This document shows, piece after piece, positions 48,105 through 58,479 of a stretch of 64,000 bases of DNA. Both the position numbers and the translations under genes were made by a program. The stretch's first letter is position 1. Each line of letters begins with the position of its first letter. This stretch comes from Humulus lupulus (Eukaryota > Streptophyta > Magnoliopsida > Rosales > Cannabaceae): the NCBI RefSeq assembly GCF_963169125.1, contig NC_084795.1, positions 194,716,214-194,780,213 on the forward strand. The letters are read 5' to 3'. The notes below the pieces were generated by a model, which was not told the origin of the DNA, did no database searches, and was given only the letters and a program-made list of their open reading frames with translations.

Positions 48105-48520
48105 ATGACTGTCGAGGAGCGACCTCTAAAAAATCCTCGCTATGAGAGTGAATCTCTCTCTTTCAGAGAGGATGATGCCAGACATGCCAGGTATCCTCAC
48201 AATGACTTGCTCATCATTACCATCCAGATTGCGAACATGAAACAGAAAAGGTGTCTGGTTGATACGGGAAGCTCGGTGATATTATCTACAAGTCATCTTT
48301 TGAAAAGATAAAGTTATCTGTCAGTGATTTGAAGCCCTGCTCTCAAGTTATTTATGGATTCACTGGAGAAGGTTTATCACTGACCTGAACGATCAAGTTA
48401 GCGGTTATAGCAGGAGACGCTTTGAGGTACGAGACAGTCATGACAAAATTTCTAATAATAAACTTTTCATCGGCATAAAACGTGGTGATTGGTCAACCAC
48501 TGCTCATGGCTCTACACGCA
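48105..48520 (+). pseudogene. Retropepsin-like protease of element E (broken)
   Basis: [10 protein letters not shown] at about 48250-48280 holds the catalytic Asp. Flanking IQIANMKQK and the later YGFTGEGL-like stretch match A and B. A frameshift follows directly after the motif. Confidence 0.75.
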
Positions 48521-48951
48521 ATGATGTATATATGGCACCATACTATGAAATTCCTGACCAGTGCGGACATAGGATGTGTCCAAGGGAACCAAAGAGAAGT
48601 CAGGGATGTTACAATGCTTCATTTGTTAAGGCACGAAGGGGAGTCAATGAGAATAACATGATTTTGTGTGGAGAAAGAGAAGTGTTAGACGAGATGGATG
48701 TCGACCAGCACAACGTTGTAAACTTTGCCAACCAGGGAGGTGATGAAAATCTTACTGACCAGGCAGGCATCTCAAAAATGGCCGCCCAGGAAAAAATTTA
48801 TGGCATGTCTAATGAGGGAGGTCTTGCAGATTCTAATGACCGATAAGGAGTTTATAAAGTTACCGACCAATAAAGGACTACTGGTATTACTGAGCAGCAA
48901 ACCCCATCCGGAGATGATTTCACCAAATAAGGCGTTTCCCAAAGCAAGGGA

Positions 48952-50330
48952 ATGGACATTGATCGTCACTTTAGGGATTTGGATAGTGGAGTGGGACCTA
49001 TGGAAGATTTAGAGGAGGTCTCAATAGATGAGAATGAACTGACCAGAGTGGTAAAAGTTGGAAAGAAATTAAAGGTGGAATTGAGAGCACAGCTGATAGA
49101 ATTTTTGCGAAGGAATCAAGACGTCTTCGCCTGGTCTCACAAGGTTATGGTGGGTATCTCACCAACTATGATCAACCACGTGCTCAACGTAGATGAAAAC
49201 TACCCAGCAGTGCAGTAGAAGAGAAGGTTGCTTGATAAGTTGAGCAAAAGCTCTAAAGGAAGAAGTTGAGCGATTGAAGGAAAATGGGTTCGTAAGGGAA
49301 GCTTACTACCTCGCCAGGTTTCTAATCCAGTCTTAGTGCACAAGAAAAATGGAAAGTGGAGAACCTGTGTAGATTTCATCGATCTAAATAAAGCATGTCT
49401 GAAGGACTGTTTTCCTCTGCCCAGAGAGATCAGTTGGTTTATGCAACTTCTGGTCATGAAATTTTGTCCTTCATGGACGCTTACTCATGGTATAATCAAA
49501 TAAGTATGCACCCTCTGAACAAGGAGCATAGCTTACAGACAGATATAGGTTTATATTGTTAAAAGGTTATGCCATTCAGCTTGAAGAATGCAGGTGCCAC
49601 CTACCAGCGTTTAGTGACTTGATCGGCAAAAATATGGAGGTATATGTCGACGACATGCTAGTTAAGTCGAACGAAGCTGGGGGCATGTACAAGATCTAGG
49701 GGAATGATTTGCAATACTTAGAAAGTATCGCCTGAAGTTAAACCCATTGAAATGTTCGTTTGGAGTAAGTTCTGGAAAATTCCTTGGGTTTATTGTTAAC
49801 TCGCAAGGAATAGAGGCCAATCCTAAGAAGATTAAGGAACTCATGGAAATGAAGTCTCCGGGCAAAACTAATGATGTACCGAGTTTGACTGGGTGGATTG
49901 CTGCTCTAAGTAGGTTTATTTCCAAATCAACGGACAAATGTGTCCCATTTTTCAACTTATTTAGAGGAAGAAAAAAGTTCGGATGGATGGAGGATTGTGA
50001 GCAAGCTTTCCAAGCCATAAAGAAACATTTGGCTCAACCTCCAGTTCTCTCAAAACCGGTGGATGGAGAGGACCTTTAAATTTATTTGGTAGTCATAGAG
50101 CATGCTGTCATTGCTGCTCTAATACAAGAAGAAGATAAGGTACAACATCCAGTATATTATGTTAGCAAATGGTTGATAGGAGTAGAGTCAAGGTACCCGA
50201 TGATTGAGAAGTTAGCATACTATTCAGTGCTTGCATCTCGCAAATTACGGTGCTTACCGACCAGTCCTTACGCCAAGTTTTACAAACACCAAAACCCTCT
50301 AGTCATTTACTTAAGTGGGTTGTCAAATTA
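48952..50330 (+). pseudogene. Reverse transcriptase and RNase H of element E (broken)
   Basis: The pre-RT block EFLRRNQDVFAWSHKVMVGI (49085-49150) precedes an RT split by several stops: VLVHKKNGKWRTCVDFIDLN at about 49335, then the VYVDDMLVK catalytic motif near 49642. KCSFGVSSGKFLGFIVNSQG (49750) and KCVPFFNLFRGRKKF follow, then an RNase H remnant (VIEHAVIAALIQEE). Confidence 0.82.
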
Positions 50331-50381
50331 AGCCAATTTGAAATCAAGTATCATCCTGGGTAAGCCGTTAAAGGACAAGCT

Positions 50382-50936
50382 TTGGCACACTTCATTGCTA
50401 AATTTACCAGAATTCCTGATCTCCTTGATTGGCAAGAAAATGTGACTGGGCAGAGAAAAAAATTTCCTGCCTGGAAACTTTTTGTGGATGGGCCCACAAA
50501 TGAACATCACTCAGGAGCAGGACTTATATTGATCACGCCTGAGCAACATCGAATTCATTGTGCATTAAGGTTCAGATTCAATGCTTCTAATAATGAGGCC
50601 GAGTATGAAGCCCTCTTAGCAGGATTGCGACTAGCTAGAGATGTTCATGCTCGGTCAGTCAAAATAAATAGTGATTCTCAGTTGGTAGTCTACCAAATTT
50701 TGGGGGAATATCAGGCAAGAGGTTTGCACATGGTGGCTTACTTGAATAAAGCCAAGGACTTGCTAACACAATTCAAAGAGTACACTATCAAGCTAGTACC
50801 ACGAGAGCAGAATTCCAATGCAGACACTTTGGCTAAACTGGCCAGTGCAAAAGATGTTGATACTTTGAATATAGTACCAGTTGAATACTTGGAAAATCGA
50901 GTATTACCGAGCAGGAAGCAATACCCATCACAATAG
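50382..50936 (+). pseudogene. Archaeal-type RNase H (aRNH) of element E, open stretch of 184 codons
   Basis: Reads WKLFVDGPTNEHHSGAGLIL, FNASNNEAEYEALLAGLRLA, INSDSQLVVYQILGEYQARG and NSNADTLAKLASAKD. The acidic catalytic positions (D of FVDG, E of EAEYEA, D of SDSQ) are all present. It is the best preserved domain of E and matches the second RNase H typical of plant Tat elements. It is embedded in an otherwise broken pol, so activity is unlikely. Confidence 0.85.
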
Positions 50937-50939
50937 CTA

Positions 50940-52170
50940 ACACTTGGACGACACCCATCATCACTTACCTCGAACAAGGCATCTTACCAGACAATCGCAA
51001 TGAAGCAAAAAAGATGATGAGGCAAGCTGCTAGATATATCATAATGCATTGGATATTATATAGAAGAGGGTACTTTATACCACTACTTAGTGCGTAACAC
51101 TCGACCAATCAAAGAACTTGCTGGTTGAAGCGCATGAAGAATTTTGCGGAGACCATGCTGGGGGGCAAAGTCTCTCTAAGAAGATTTTTTTTGACAAGGA
51201 TTTTTCTAGCCTACAATGAATGAAGATTCTATGGAGTATGTGAAGAAATGATAAATGTTAGAGATTTTCTAAAATACCCAGAGCACCTCCAAATGTTTTG
51301 AAGCAGATGCAAAGTCCATGGCCCATTGCAGTATGGGGAATTGATCTGAACGAGAGAGTACCCAAAGGAAAAGGAGGGGTATAGTTTGTGGTAGTTGCTG
51401 TGGATTATTTCACTAAGTGGACGGAAGCTGAACTGCTAGCAACAATCACCTCGAAGAAAGTGTTAGACTTTGTAGTGAAAAATATAATATGTCGATATGG
51501 TCTACCCTAAATGATAGTATCTGACAATGGCACTCAATATGTAGCGACTTATTTAGTGATTTTTTCACTAGACATGGTATTACAAAAAGTTTCTCCTCGG
51601 TAGCTCACCTGCAAGCGAATGGGCAAGTTGAAGCAGTCAACAAGACGTTGAAAGACACTCTAAAGAAGTGCCTTGAGCAAGCTAAAGGAACATGGGCAGA
51701 AGAATTACCAAAAGTCCTCTGGTCGTACAGAACTGCTCGAACAGCAACTGGTCATACTCCTTTTCCCTTGGCATATGGGCACGAAGCTATGTTGCCTGTT
51801 GAGATTGACCCTCCATCTCATTGGAGAAGTACATACAACCAGCCAGAGAACAACCAATTGCTAGCTGAGTCTTTGGACTTTGTTGAAGAAAAAACAAGAA
51901 CAAGCATACTTAAGAGTTGCTGCCCATCAATAAAAGGTGGCTCCCTATTTTAATTCCAGAGTTAGAGATCAGAAGTTCCAGGTCGAAGATTTGGTCTTGA
52001 GAAAGGTGTTCATCAAAGACCCAGCAGCTGGAGTGATAGGACCAAACTGGGAAGGACCGTATCAGATTGAGCAAGTCTTGCCACCCGGCACTTACAAACT
52101 TTCTCGACTGAATGGAGGGCTGATCGGAAACTATTAGAATGGCAAGCACTTGAGGAAATATTATCAATGA
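50940..52170 (+). pseudogene. Integrase of element E (broken)
   Basis: A decayed zinc region (EAHEEFCGDHAGGQS, 51128-51175) is followed by WGIDL and VVAVDYFTKWTEAELLA (51390-51440). Then come IVSDNGTQY (51510-51540), a frameshifted GQVEAVNKTLKDTL (51624-51665), GHTPFPLAYGHEAMLP and a C-terminal VIGPNWEGPYQIEQVLPPGT to 52137. The three acidic positions are recognisable but stops split the frame. Confidence 0.82.
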
Positions 52171-52590
52171 ATACCAGTTACAGAGTGGTAGCTTAGTTTC
52201 AATTATTTAACTTGTTATTTGTTGACTAGTCATTTATTTTTAAATAATTTTTGTTTGTTTAAGACTCGTTATTAGACATGTTTTGTCCTTTTTTTTATTT
52301 ACGAGTAATAAAAGAGATCACGCTCATCGTGGTCAAATCTTTCTACAAATTATGTAGATGTGTTGATTATTTTTACTCGGGCAGTGTTCAATTGTCAGTA
52401 AATTTTTTAAAAAAAATTGTCTAGCCGGGAAAAACCGGCCAGTGTTCAACTGGTCGATGTCCACCTAGCCGAGTAGATTGCCAGTATTTAATTGGTCGAG
52501 TATTCTTGTAGTGTTCAACTGCTCGTATGTTTTCTTTATATTCAATGTGTTTCACGAGTAATAACTGCTCGAACAGATTCGGTCAAGTAG

Positions 52591-52631
52591 CAAGTGACTA
52601 AGGATCTTTCAACCCTCGATCACTTGGGGGG
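52591..52631 (+). other. Post-pol hairpin with G6 tract (element E copy)
   Basis: CAAGTGAC, a loop of about 20 bases, then ATCACTTG and GGGGGG, about 450 bp after integrase. Same layout as in B and G. Confidence 0.6.
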
Positions 52632-53153
52632 CACATAGGGCATACTGGTATATAATTCAACATAGGCAATATAAGCACGAGTATACATATTTTTTTTTAG
52701 GCTGACTTGTAAACTTTTCAAGTCGAAAAAGGCCATTAAGTTAACCTTTTTTACAAAGCTTAAGTAACTTGGGAATTTTTCAAAATTTGAAGTTATAAGC
52801 AGATATTCGTTTGAAAATAAACATTATACTCATAAAATGTTAGAGCAATAAAAGTGTAGGAAAGTAAACTTAGCAGGGACTTATGAAATGTCTGTAATTT
52901 CTAAGTTAGAAAACTAAGTACTCATGAAAAATTCATGGCATAGATCAAAGAGACTTTACTATTCACGAAAAACTTGGAATGTTTTAAGAAAAGTAAAGTA
53001 AAGTGTCAAACAGCTCGGCCGTACGAGCAAAATATAAAAGCTATTGAGCAGTAATTGTCTTCACAAAAGTATGAGGAAAAGAAGTAAATTACTAGCCGGG
53101 AACAAAATTTTCACTAGTCAAGTTGAGCATGCTCTCTGGCCGGCCCAAAATGC

Positions 53154-56100
53154 TCACTGGTCGGGTACACTAATTTCTGGTTGGTCAACACCATCCTCAC
53201 CATCAGGGACCTCCTCTAGTCGTAATGATAGAGAAGGAGAGGCAGGCATAATGCCAGTTGGGAGAGCTGCCTCCTCGGCATCCTTTGCTTCACATCTAGC
53301 GATTTCCTCAGCCTTTGCTTCTTCAGAAAGAAAGTCAAGGTTAAGAGGTTTGTTTAAGTTCCAAATCTGGTAGAAGCAGTCGAAGTAGATTTCTTCATAA
53401 CGAACCAAATCAGCTTCCTTGTCCTATTTCAGCTCTTCAATCTCTTGAACATTTTTCTCTTGTTGGTCAATTAATGTCTTGATGGTTTGGATGTGTTTGT
53501 TGTTCTCATCAGTCAACTCCTTCAAGGTTCTATTCTGATCAGCAATTGTTTTCTCTGCCTCCTCAGTCTTGTCTTGAAGAACTTTCTCAGACTTGGTTAG
53601 GTTTTCAATATTCGCTTGAGATTCCACCAATTGATCAGTCAAGACTTTAATCAGCTCCTTATAGTCTATTGCTCGGTGTTGAGCATGACTGATAGTGATA
53701 AGTCCCTGAAATAGATAACAGAAAATTATTTAGAATAGGAACAATAAATAAGAAAGTGTGAGCCTGTAACGCCCTGGATAGCCAAGACCGTTACACTATG
53801 TGTTTATAAAGTGCCAGACTTGCTAACAAAGTCGCTTAAACAAAATCGTGTTACTGAGACTATAAAGGAACTAGGGTTTAAAACGTTTTGGTCTCAAAAG
53901 CCGCATTTTCATTAAGAAACATTATTTGTTTACACGGGATCCCAAAAATACAAGTTTAGAGATCGTTTACAAAAGTTATAAGATTCAAATACAATAACCG
54001 GCCATACTAAGGCAAAACAAGCAGTTAGGTAATCCCTGTCCTGATCCACTCCTCGACCATGGTGATTGAATAGCTGGCTATGTACATTCAGCCCCGCAGC
54101 CCTCCAACTCAGGATTGGTCCAGCTTGCCTTTGCCTTTACCTGCACCACGTAGCACCCCAAATACCTAGAACTCAAGCACATGCATCCACAAACTCAGAA
54201 TTCACCATAGCCACTCCTAAACACTTCAACTCAGCAGAAACCAATTGAACAACAAAGTTAGAGTTTAGACTTTATACCTTTGATAGGATTTCAACCACAA
54301 GCTGTCTCTAGACCTCCTTGGCTTGCTTTTCCTTAACCTTTGCCCTGAATTTCCCCAAAGTTCCCCATCAAACTCAACTTATACACCATAGTTCAGAAAC
54401 CAAACCAGCAACTGAAGAAATTACATAACCTTACCTCAAGTGATGGCCTAACCTTGCTAAACCCTTGTCAAATCCTCAAGCTTAGCTCAGTAACCTTGTG
54501 GCTTAATTGAACTAGCTCTCCTCTGAATTTTGCTTCAAGAAGAATGGAGAGAAGTGGTAAGAGAACCACAAACCGACTCAAAGGAAAACCACTCTATTTT
54601 TCCTTCCTTTCTTTTCCTTTCCTTTTCCTTCTTTTTCAGACGTCTACATTTCTCTACACTTCCCACTAACATTAAGCCTCAGCATATCTGTTCCTTACAT
54701 GCCAAATGACCCTAATGCCCTCCCCTTTATTTCTAATCCTTTAGTCTACTTAAGGGCATTTTAGTCATTTTACTCAATTCCTGCTAACTCCTCGAGTGTT
54801 TCTAATATTTCCCGCTTAATTCCCGATACCTAATTAACCACCAATAATATTCCTCAATGTCAAAATAGACTCCAGTATATTCGCTAAATTCTCATTTATA
54901 CCCCTAAGCTCACCCCGAGCCAGGTATAAATCCCCGCCATGACTTTTTCGCTACTTTTCTCACTAGGATCATCTCGAGTCACAGATCACAGATATATCCA
55001 CATAATAATGTGGTCTCGAAAATTATCACATATATCAAAGCAGTTATGCCCATACTGGCCAAAATTACGATTATGCCCCTCTAACCTAATCAGGGCCTAC
55101 ATGCATACTAATACACATAGTCATGCATCTCAAATATTCAAATAGTCATATAACATGCTTTAAATCATAATCATGCATCTTAATCATTAAATTCACACAT
55201 AATTCCCACTATGCCCTCCAGGCACACTAATCAAGGCCCTTAAGCCTTATTAGCGAATTTGGGTCGTTACAGAGCCCTTGATGATAAGATGCTTACAGAA
55301 ATTATTTGAGCGAGGCCTCTTTGCAGGACAACTTCAACACTATGCTGGGGTAAAGTCTCAAAGGTTTGAGTTGTTGTTGCATGATGAAGAGTGTGGTCTA
55401 ATAACTCCTTTCCATATTCACCAGCACTGCGAAGGGGCTCACTTAAGTCAGCTGGTCGGGTAGTTGTTAAGGTAGCAGGGGAGGAATAAATGGAGGAGTC
55501 AATCATGGGATAGCGATAGGCTAGTCAGATGATCTCCCATGGCTGGTCGATACAGCCTTCGCAACATTGCTCGGAGGGTTTGAGCTACTACCTTCACTAG
55601 GTTTCCTCTTTTGGGCAGAGGAAATGTTGAATTGCTTAAACATGTCTGGATTTGCAAAAAAGTGAAGCACAAAACTGGTCAGTGGAAATGAGAGATAAAT
55701 ATAAGTAAATGAAAATTTTACTATGACTACAAGACTTTATAGATTTTACATTATCATTCTAAAAAAAGTTATCTATAACAAGAAAAACTATGGTTACTGT
55801 TAGTAGAAAAATCTGAGTTCAAAATTTCATCGAGAATGTCATCTTCATCTTCAGACGATGAGTTGTCTTCTCTAAGGAGTTCAATGTTTTCTCCTTTCCC
55901 AGGCCTGGTAGGAAAGGCATGTCTACGAGGGTCTTCAGGAAGAGGTTCCCTAATAATAAGATCACTTGGTCGGCGCAACTTGGGAGATGGTTCAGGAGAA
56001 AACTGGCCAGTCGCTACTTCAATATAAGCATTTGACTGGTCGGTTGTGTTTGCTTCTTCAGTAGTACTGCCTTCTATGATGTTTTGATTGTTTGGTAACA

Positions 56101-56640
56101 ACCCCACCAATTGAAGATTTTCCAATTTGACAAACTCCTTGACATCTTTCTCTTATGGGCATGTTAGCAAGTTCTTCTGCTCGGGAATACATTTCCCTGG
56201 TCGGTAAAGGTTGATGAAAAGGGCATGCATGCGTAAAAGCCAAGTTATTGGCCCTGATATCTGAAGTAAGAAAGTATTTCGTGTAATATTTTCCAGGATT
56301 CGATTTATGAGCAATACCATGGAGGTATTTGATCCTATTTTTCCTATGGAAGAGGTGGAAAAACCTATATTCTTGTGGCTGGGGTTTGTCCTAAAGTCGA
56401 AAAGGTAATGCACTTCATGAGGAGTAGGTGGATCCCAGCCCTGGAAGTGATAGAGAATATATAGAGCAGACAGTGCTTGGATTTTATTTGGAGCTATCTG
56501 GAAGGGAGATACATTGAAGTAATCTGCTATTGACCGAAAGAAAGAATGTAGAGGGATAGTAGCTCCTGCATAGGGGAACGGGTAACTGCCATTTTCGTGG
56601 GTTGAGGAGTTCAGTCATGATTTATTTGAAAAGGTGGGAG
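53154..56640 (-). pseudogene. Antisense spliced gene (aORF) of element E, Transposase_28-like
   Basis: On the minus strand a first part at about 56600-56150 reads AGATIPLHSFFRSIADYFNV, PFQIAPNKIQALSALYILYH and PTPHEVHYLFDFRTNP, aligning with the genes of B and C. The linker (56125-55769) has LIIREPLPEDPRRHAFP and a Ser/Asp/Glu-rich stretch like B's ELSDDSSDD. After a donor at 55296 and an acceptor at 53706 the coiled coil follows (ESQANIENLTKSEKVLQDKT). The tail (53408-53154) is FYQIWNLNKPLNLDFLSEEA. Stops and frameshifts occur in the first part. The solo LTR K lies wholly inside the last intron. Confidence 0.72.
53765..55271 (-). mobile_element. Solo LTR K (chromovirus-type) inserted in element E
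   Basis: 1507 bp with TGTAACG...CGTTACA ends and a TSD GAGCC at 53760-53764 and 55272-55276. On the minus strand it begins TGTAACGACCCAAATTCGC, a start I associate with plant Tekay/Del-type LTRs. No primer site, purine tract or coding region is attached, so it is a solo LTR left by recombination. A related LTR ends at 60421. Confidence 0.85.
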
Positions 56641-56746
56641 AATGCGCAAAGTCATTTATTGGAATTTTGGGACAAAGAGAATATGAAAGTTTTTGGACGA
56701 TCTCAACAACTGAAAAAGTTTATCATGTGAGTAAATCATATAATAA

Positions 56747-56760
56747 ACTTGAGGGGCAAA
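56747..56760 (+). other. Polypurine tract of element E
   Basis: AACTTGAGGGGCAAA-type run directly before TGTTATCCCC of the 3' LTR. Confidence 0.8.
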
Positions 56761-57780
56761 TGTTATCCCCAAATTTTCTGTTTGATGACATGGCAATCAG
56801 AAGTGACAAGTGGCAATGCATGGTCAGTAACACATTAATAGTCAATAAATGTGTTGACCAAGGAAGTGCAAAGGTTGGAAGTTGACCTATCGAGTTGTGA
56901 TATTACTGGTCAGGAAATAAATTTACTTGGTCAGGAAGTGATTTACCTGACCAGGTAAGGCTTTTGACCGACCAGTGAGGAATTCTACCCATCCAAGAAG
57001 TTGTTTTCTCCAACCAGTCACTTAAGTAAGATGTTTTCGCCGACCAGTCACATAAGAGAATAGTGCTATTTGACCAGTAATGTGTTTTGGCCGACCAGTT
57101 ACTTCATTAAGGTGTGTTGGCCGACCAGTTACTTCATTAAGGTGCTTTTGCCGACCAGTTACTCTAGAAAGTGTTCTATCCGATCATCAACATGATATAG
57201 CCGACCAGCTACATTGGGGAATGGATTTGGTCGACCAGACGGATCAAAATCTCAGGAGTTAGATGTCTAGTGACTCTTCAATAAATCTTTAGCAACAACT
57301 TCAGTTGGAATTTTCAGTAACAACCGTGAGAATATCTCATATATCCCGAATTAATCGTTGTATCGTTGTATTTTAAATTTGATTATTAGTTAGAACAACC
57401 GAATACTCCGTCATTGGGGAGACCTTGATTGAATGATCCATGAGCTTATAGAAAGAGAGCTCATGGCATCATTTAGGGGATTCTAATTTTCTAGCTAGGC
57501 TTTGGGGACTTGGGCATTCTTGGGGTACTTTACTGAGAGAGAAAACGTGTATTCTTGAGAGAGAAACTCTGTATTTTTTCACTTACACTCAAGAAACTTA
57601 GTTGGCTCAAGTTCATCTGATCTTAAGTGTAGGCTACATATATCACAACTCCAAGTGGATTAGGCTATTACCAACAAATTGGGGCTGAACCACTATAAAA
57701 TTATTTGTGTCATTTTTTTCTATTCAAGGCTTACTGTAATTTTGACGTCTGCTAATCATTGACCAAAATCATGGTCAAAA
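56761..57780 (+). repeat. 3' LTR of element E
   Basis: 1020 bp. It contains three segments absent from the 5' LTR: an ATAAATGTGTTGACC-like insert near 56844, about 40 bp at 57429-57470 with the hairpin CCATGAGCT...AGCTCATGG, and about 30 bp near 57620-57650. The GACCAGT array is present and better preserved (56895-57240). Confidence 0.88.
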
Positions 57781-57785
57781 ATTCT

Positions 57786-57914
57786 TAACTATTCTTTAAA
57801 ATTGTAATTATCAATTGTTCTTTGCATGTTATTTTATTTTATGTTATTTAATCTTGAAAGAAAAATCTCATTTTAATTCTTTAGTAAATTTGATATGGCA
57901 TACGATACACATCA
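57786..57914 (+). repeat. Host block part 3 (right of element E)
   Basis: Continues the host DNA interrupted by E and ends near CACATCA. See part 1. Confidence 0.3.
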
Positions 57915-58479
57915 AGTTTGCTACAACAACCGAAGTCTGAAGAGTGAAGACCAAGCTTATGCCACGTTGTGCTCTTTCTTTCTTTACACGATTGAATTCT
58001 TCTTCAACGTCATGGGCTTTATCTCTACACAATAGTCAACCATTAATACTCCACAAAATGCGTCACAGTTTTCCTTGGTTTTGGCATTTCTAAACCTCTA
58101 TAAATAGACTCATAGGCATTGGAAAAAGAAGGAGATTTTTAGCTAAGAGAAATTATACAAAAATTTTGTCTCACTCTTTTATTTTTCATCATCTTTTGAG
58201 TGAACACAATGCCTAAATTTATTGTGGAACAGCTAGAGTGGAGTACATGTTCAAACATTATTTCTTTTTATATATTGATTGCTTCTGTTTGTAAGGAGCA
58301 CCCTAATCTATTTCTTTGTAAAAACGTGCTCAACTCATATTTATTTGAAAAATACCATTTTACAGACAAGGTTCAATGGGGCCTTTATAAAATATGCAAT
58401 TTGGACCCAATAGTTGAAATAAAAATGTTGTGTATTTATGCAATCTTTGGAAATAAACTAAAAGTAATAAGTCCCACTC
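57915..58479 (+). other. Unassigned interval with promoter-like sequence and small ORF
   Basis: CCTCTATAAATAGACTC (TATA box at about 58097-58104) is followed about 100 bp later by an open frame of 95-98 codons (ATG 58209, MPKFIVEQLEWSTCSNIISF..., to 58496). I do not recognise the protein, and codon content is AT-driven. It may be part of an unrecognised LTR or leader. Confidence 0.3.

Larger units (their letters stand above)
45020..57780 (+). mobile_element. Element E: Tat-like Ty3/gypsy retrotransposon with antisense gene
   Basis: LTRs are 45020-45952 and 56761-57780. The TSD is ATTCT at 45015-45019 and 57781-57785. The order is 5' LTR, primer site (45957), gag, protease, RT, RNase H, aRNH, integrase, hairpin/G6 tract, antisense gene (minus strand), purine tract (56747-56760), 3' LTR. 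A solo LTR (53765-55271) sits in an intron of the antisense gene. Many stops and frameshifts, TG mutated to TA at the 5' end and CA to AA at the 3' end all indicate an old copy. Confidence 0.9.
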
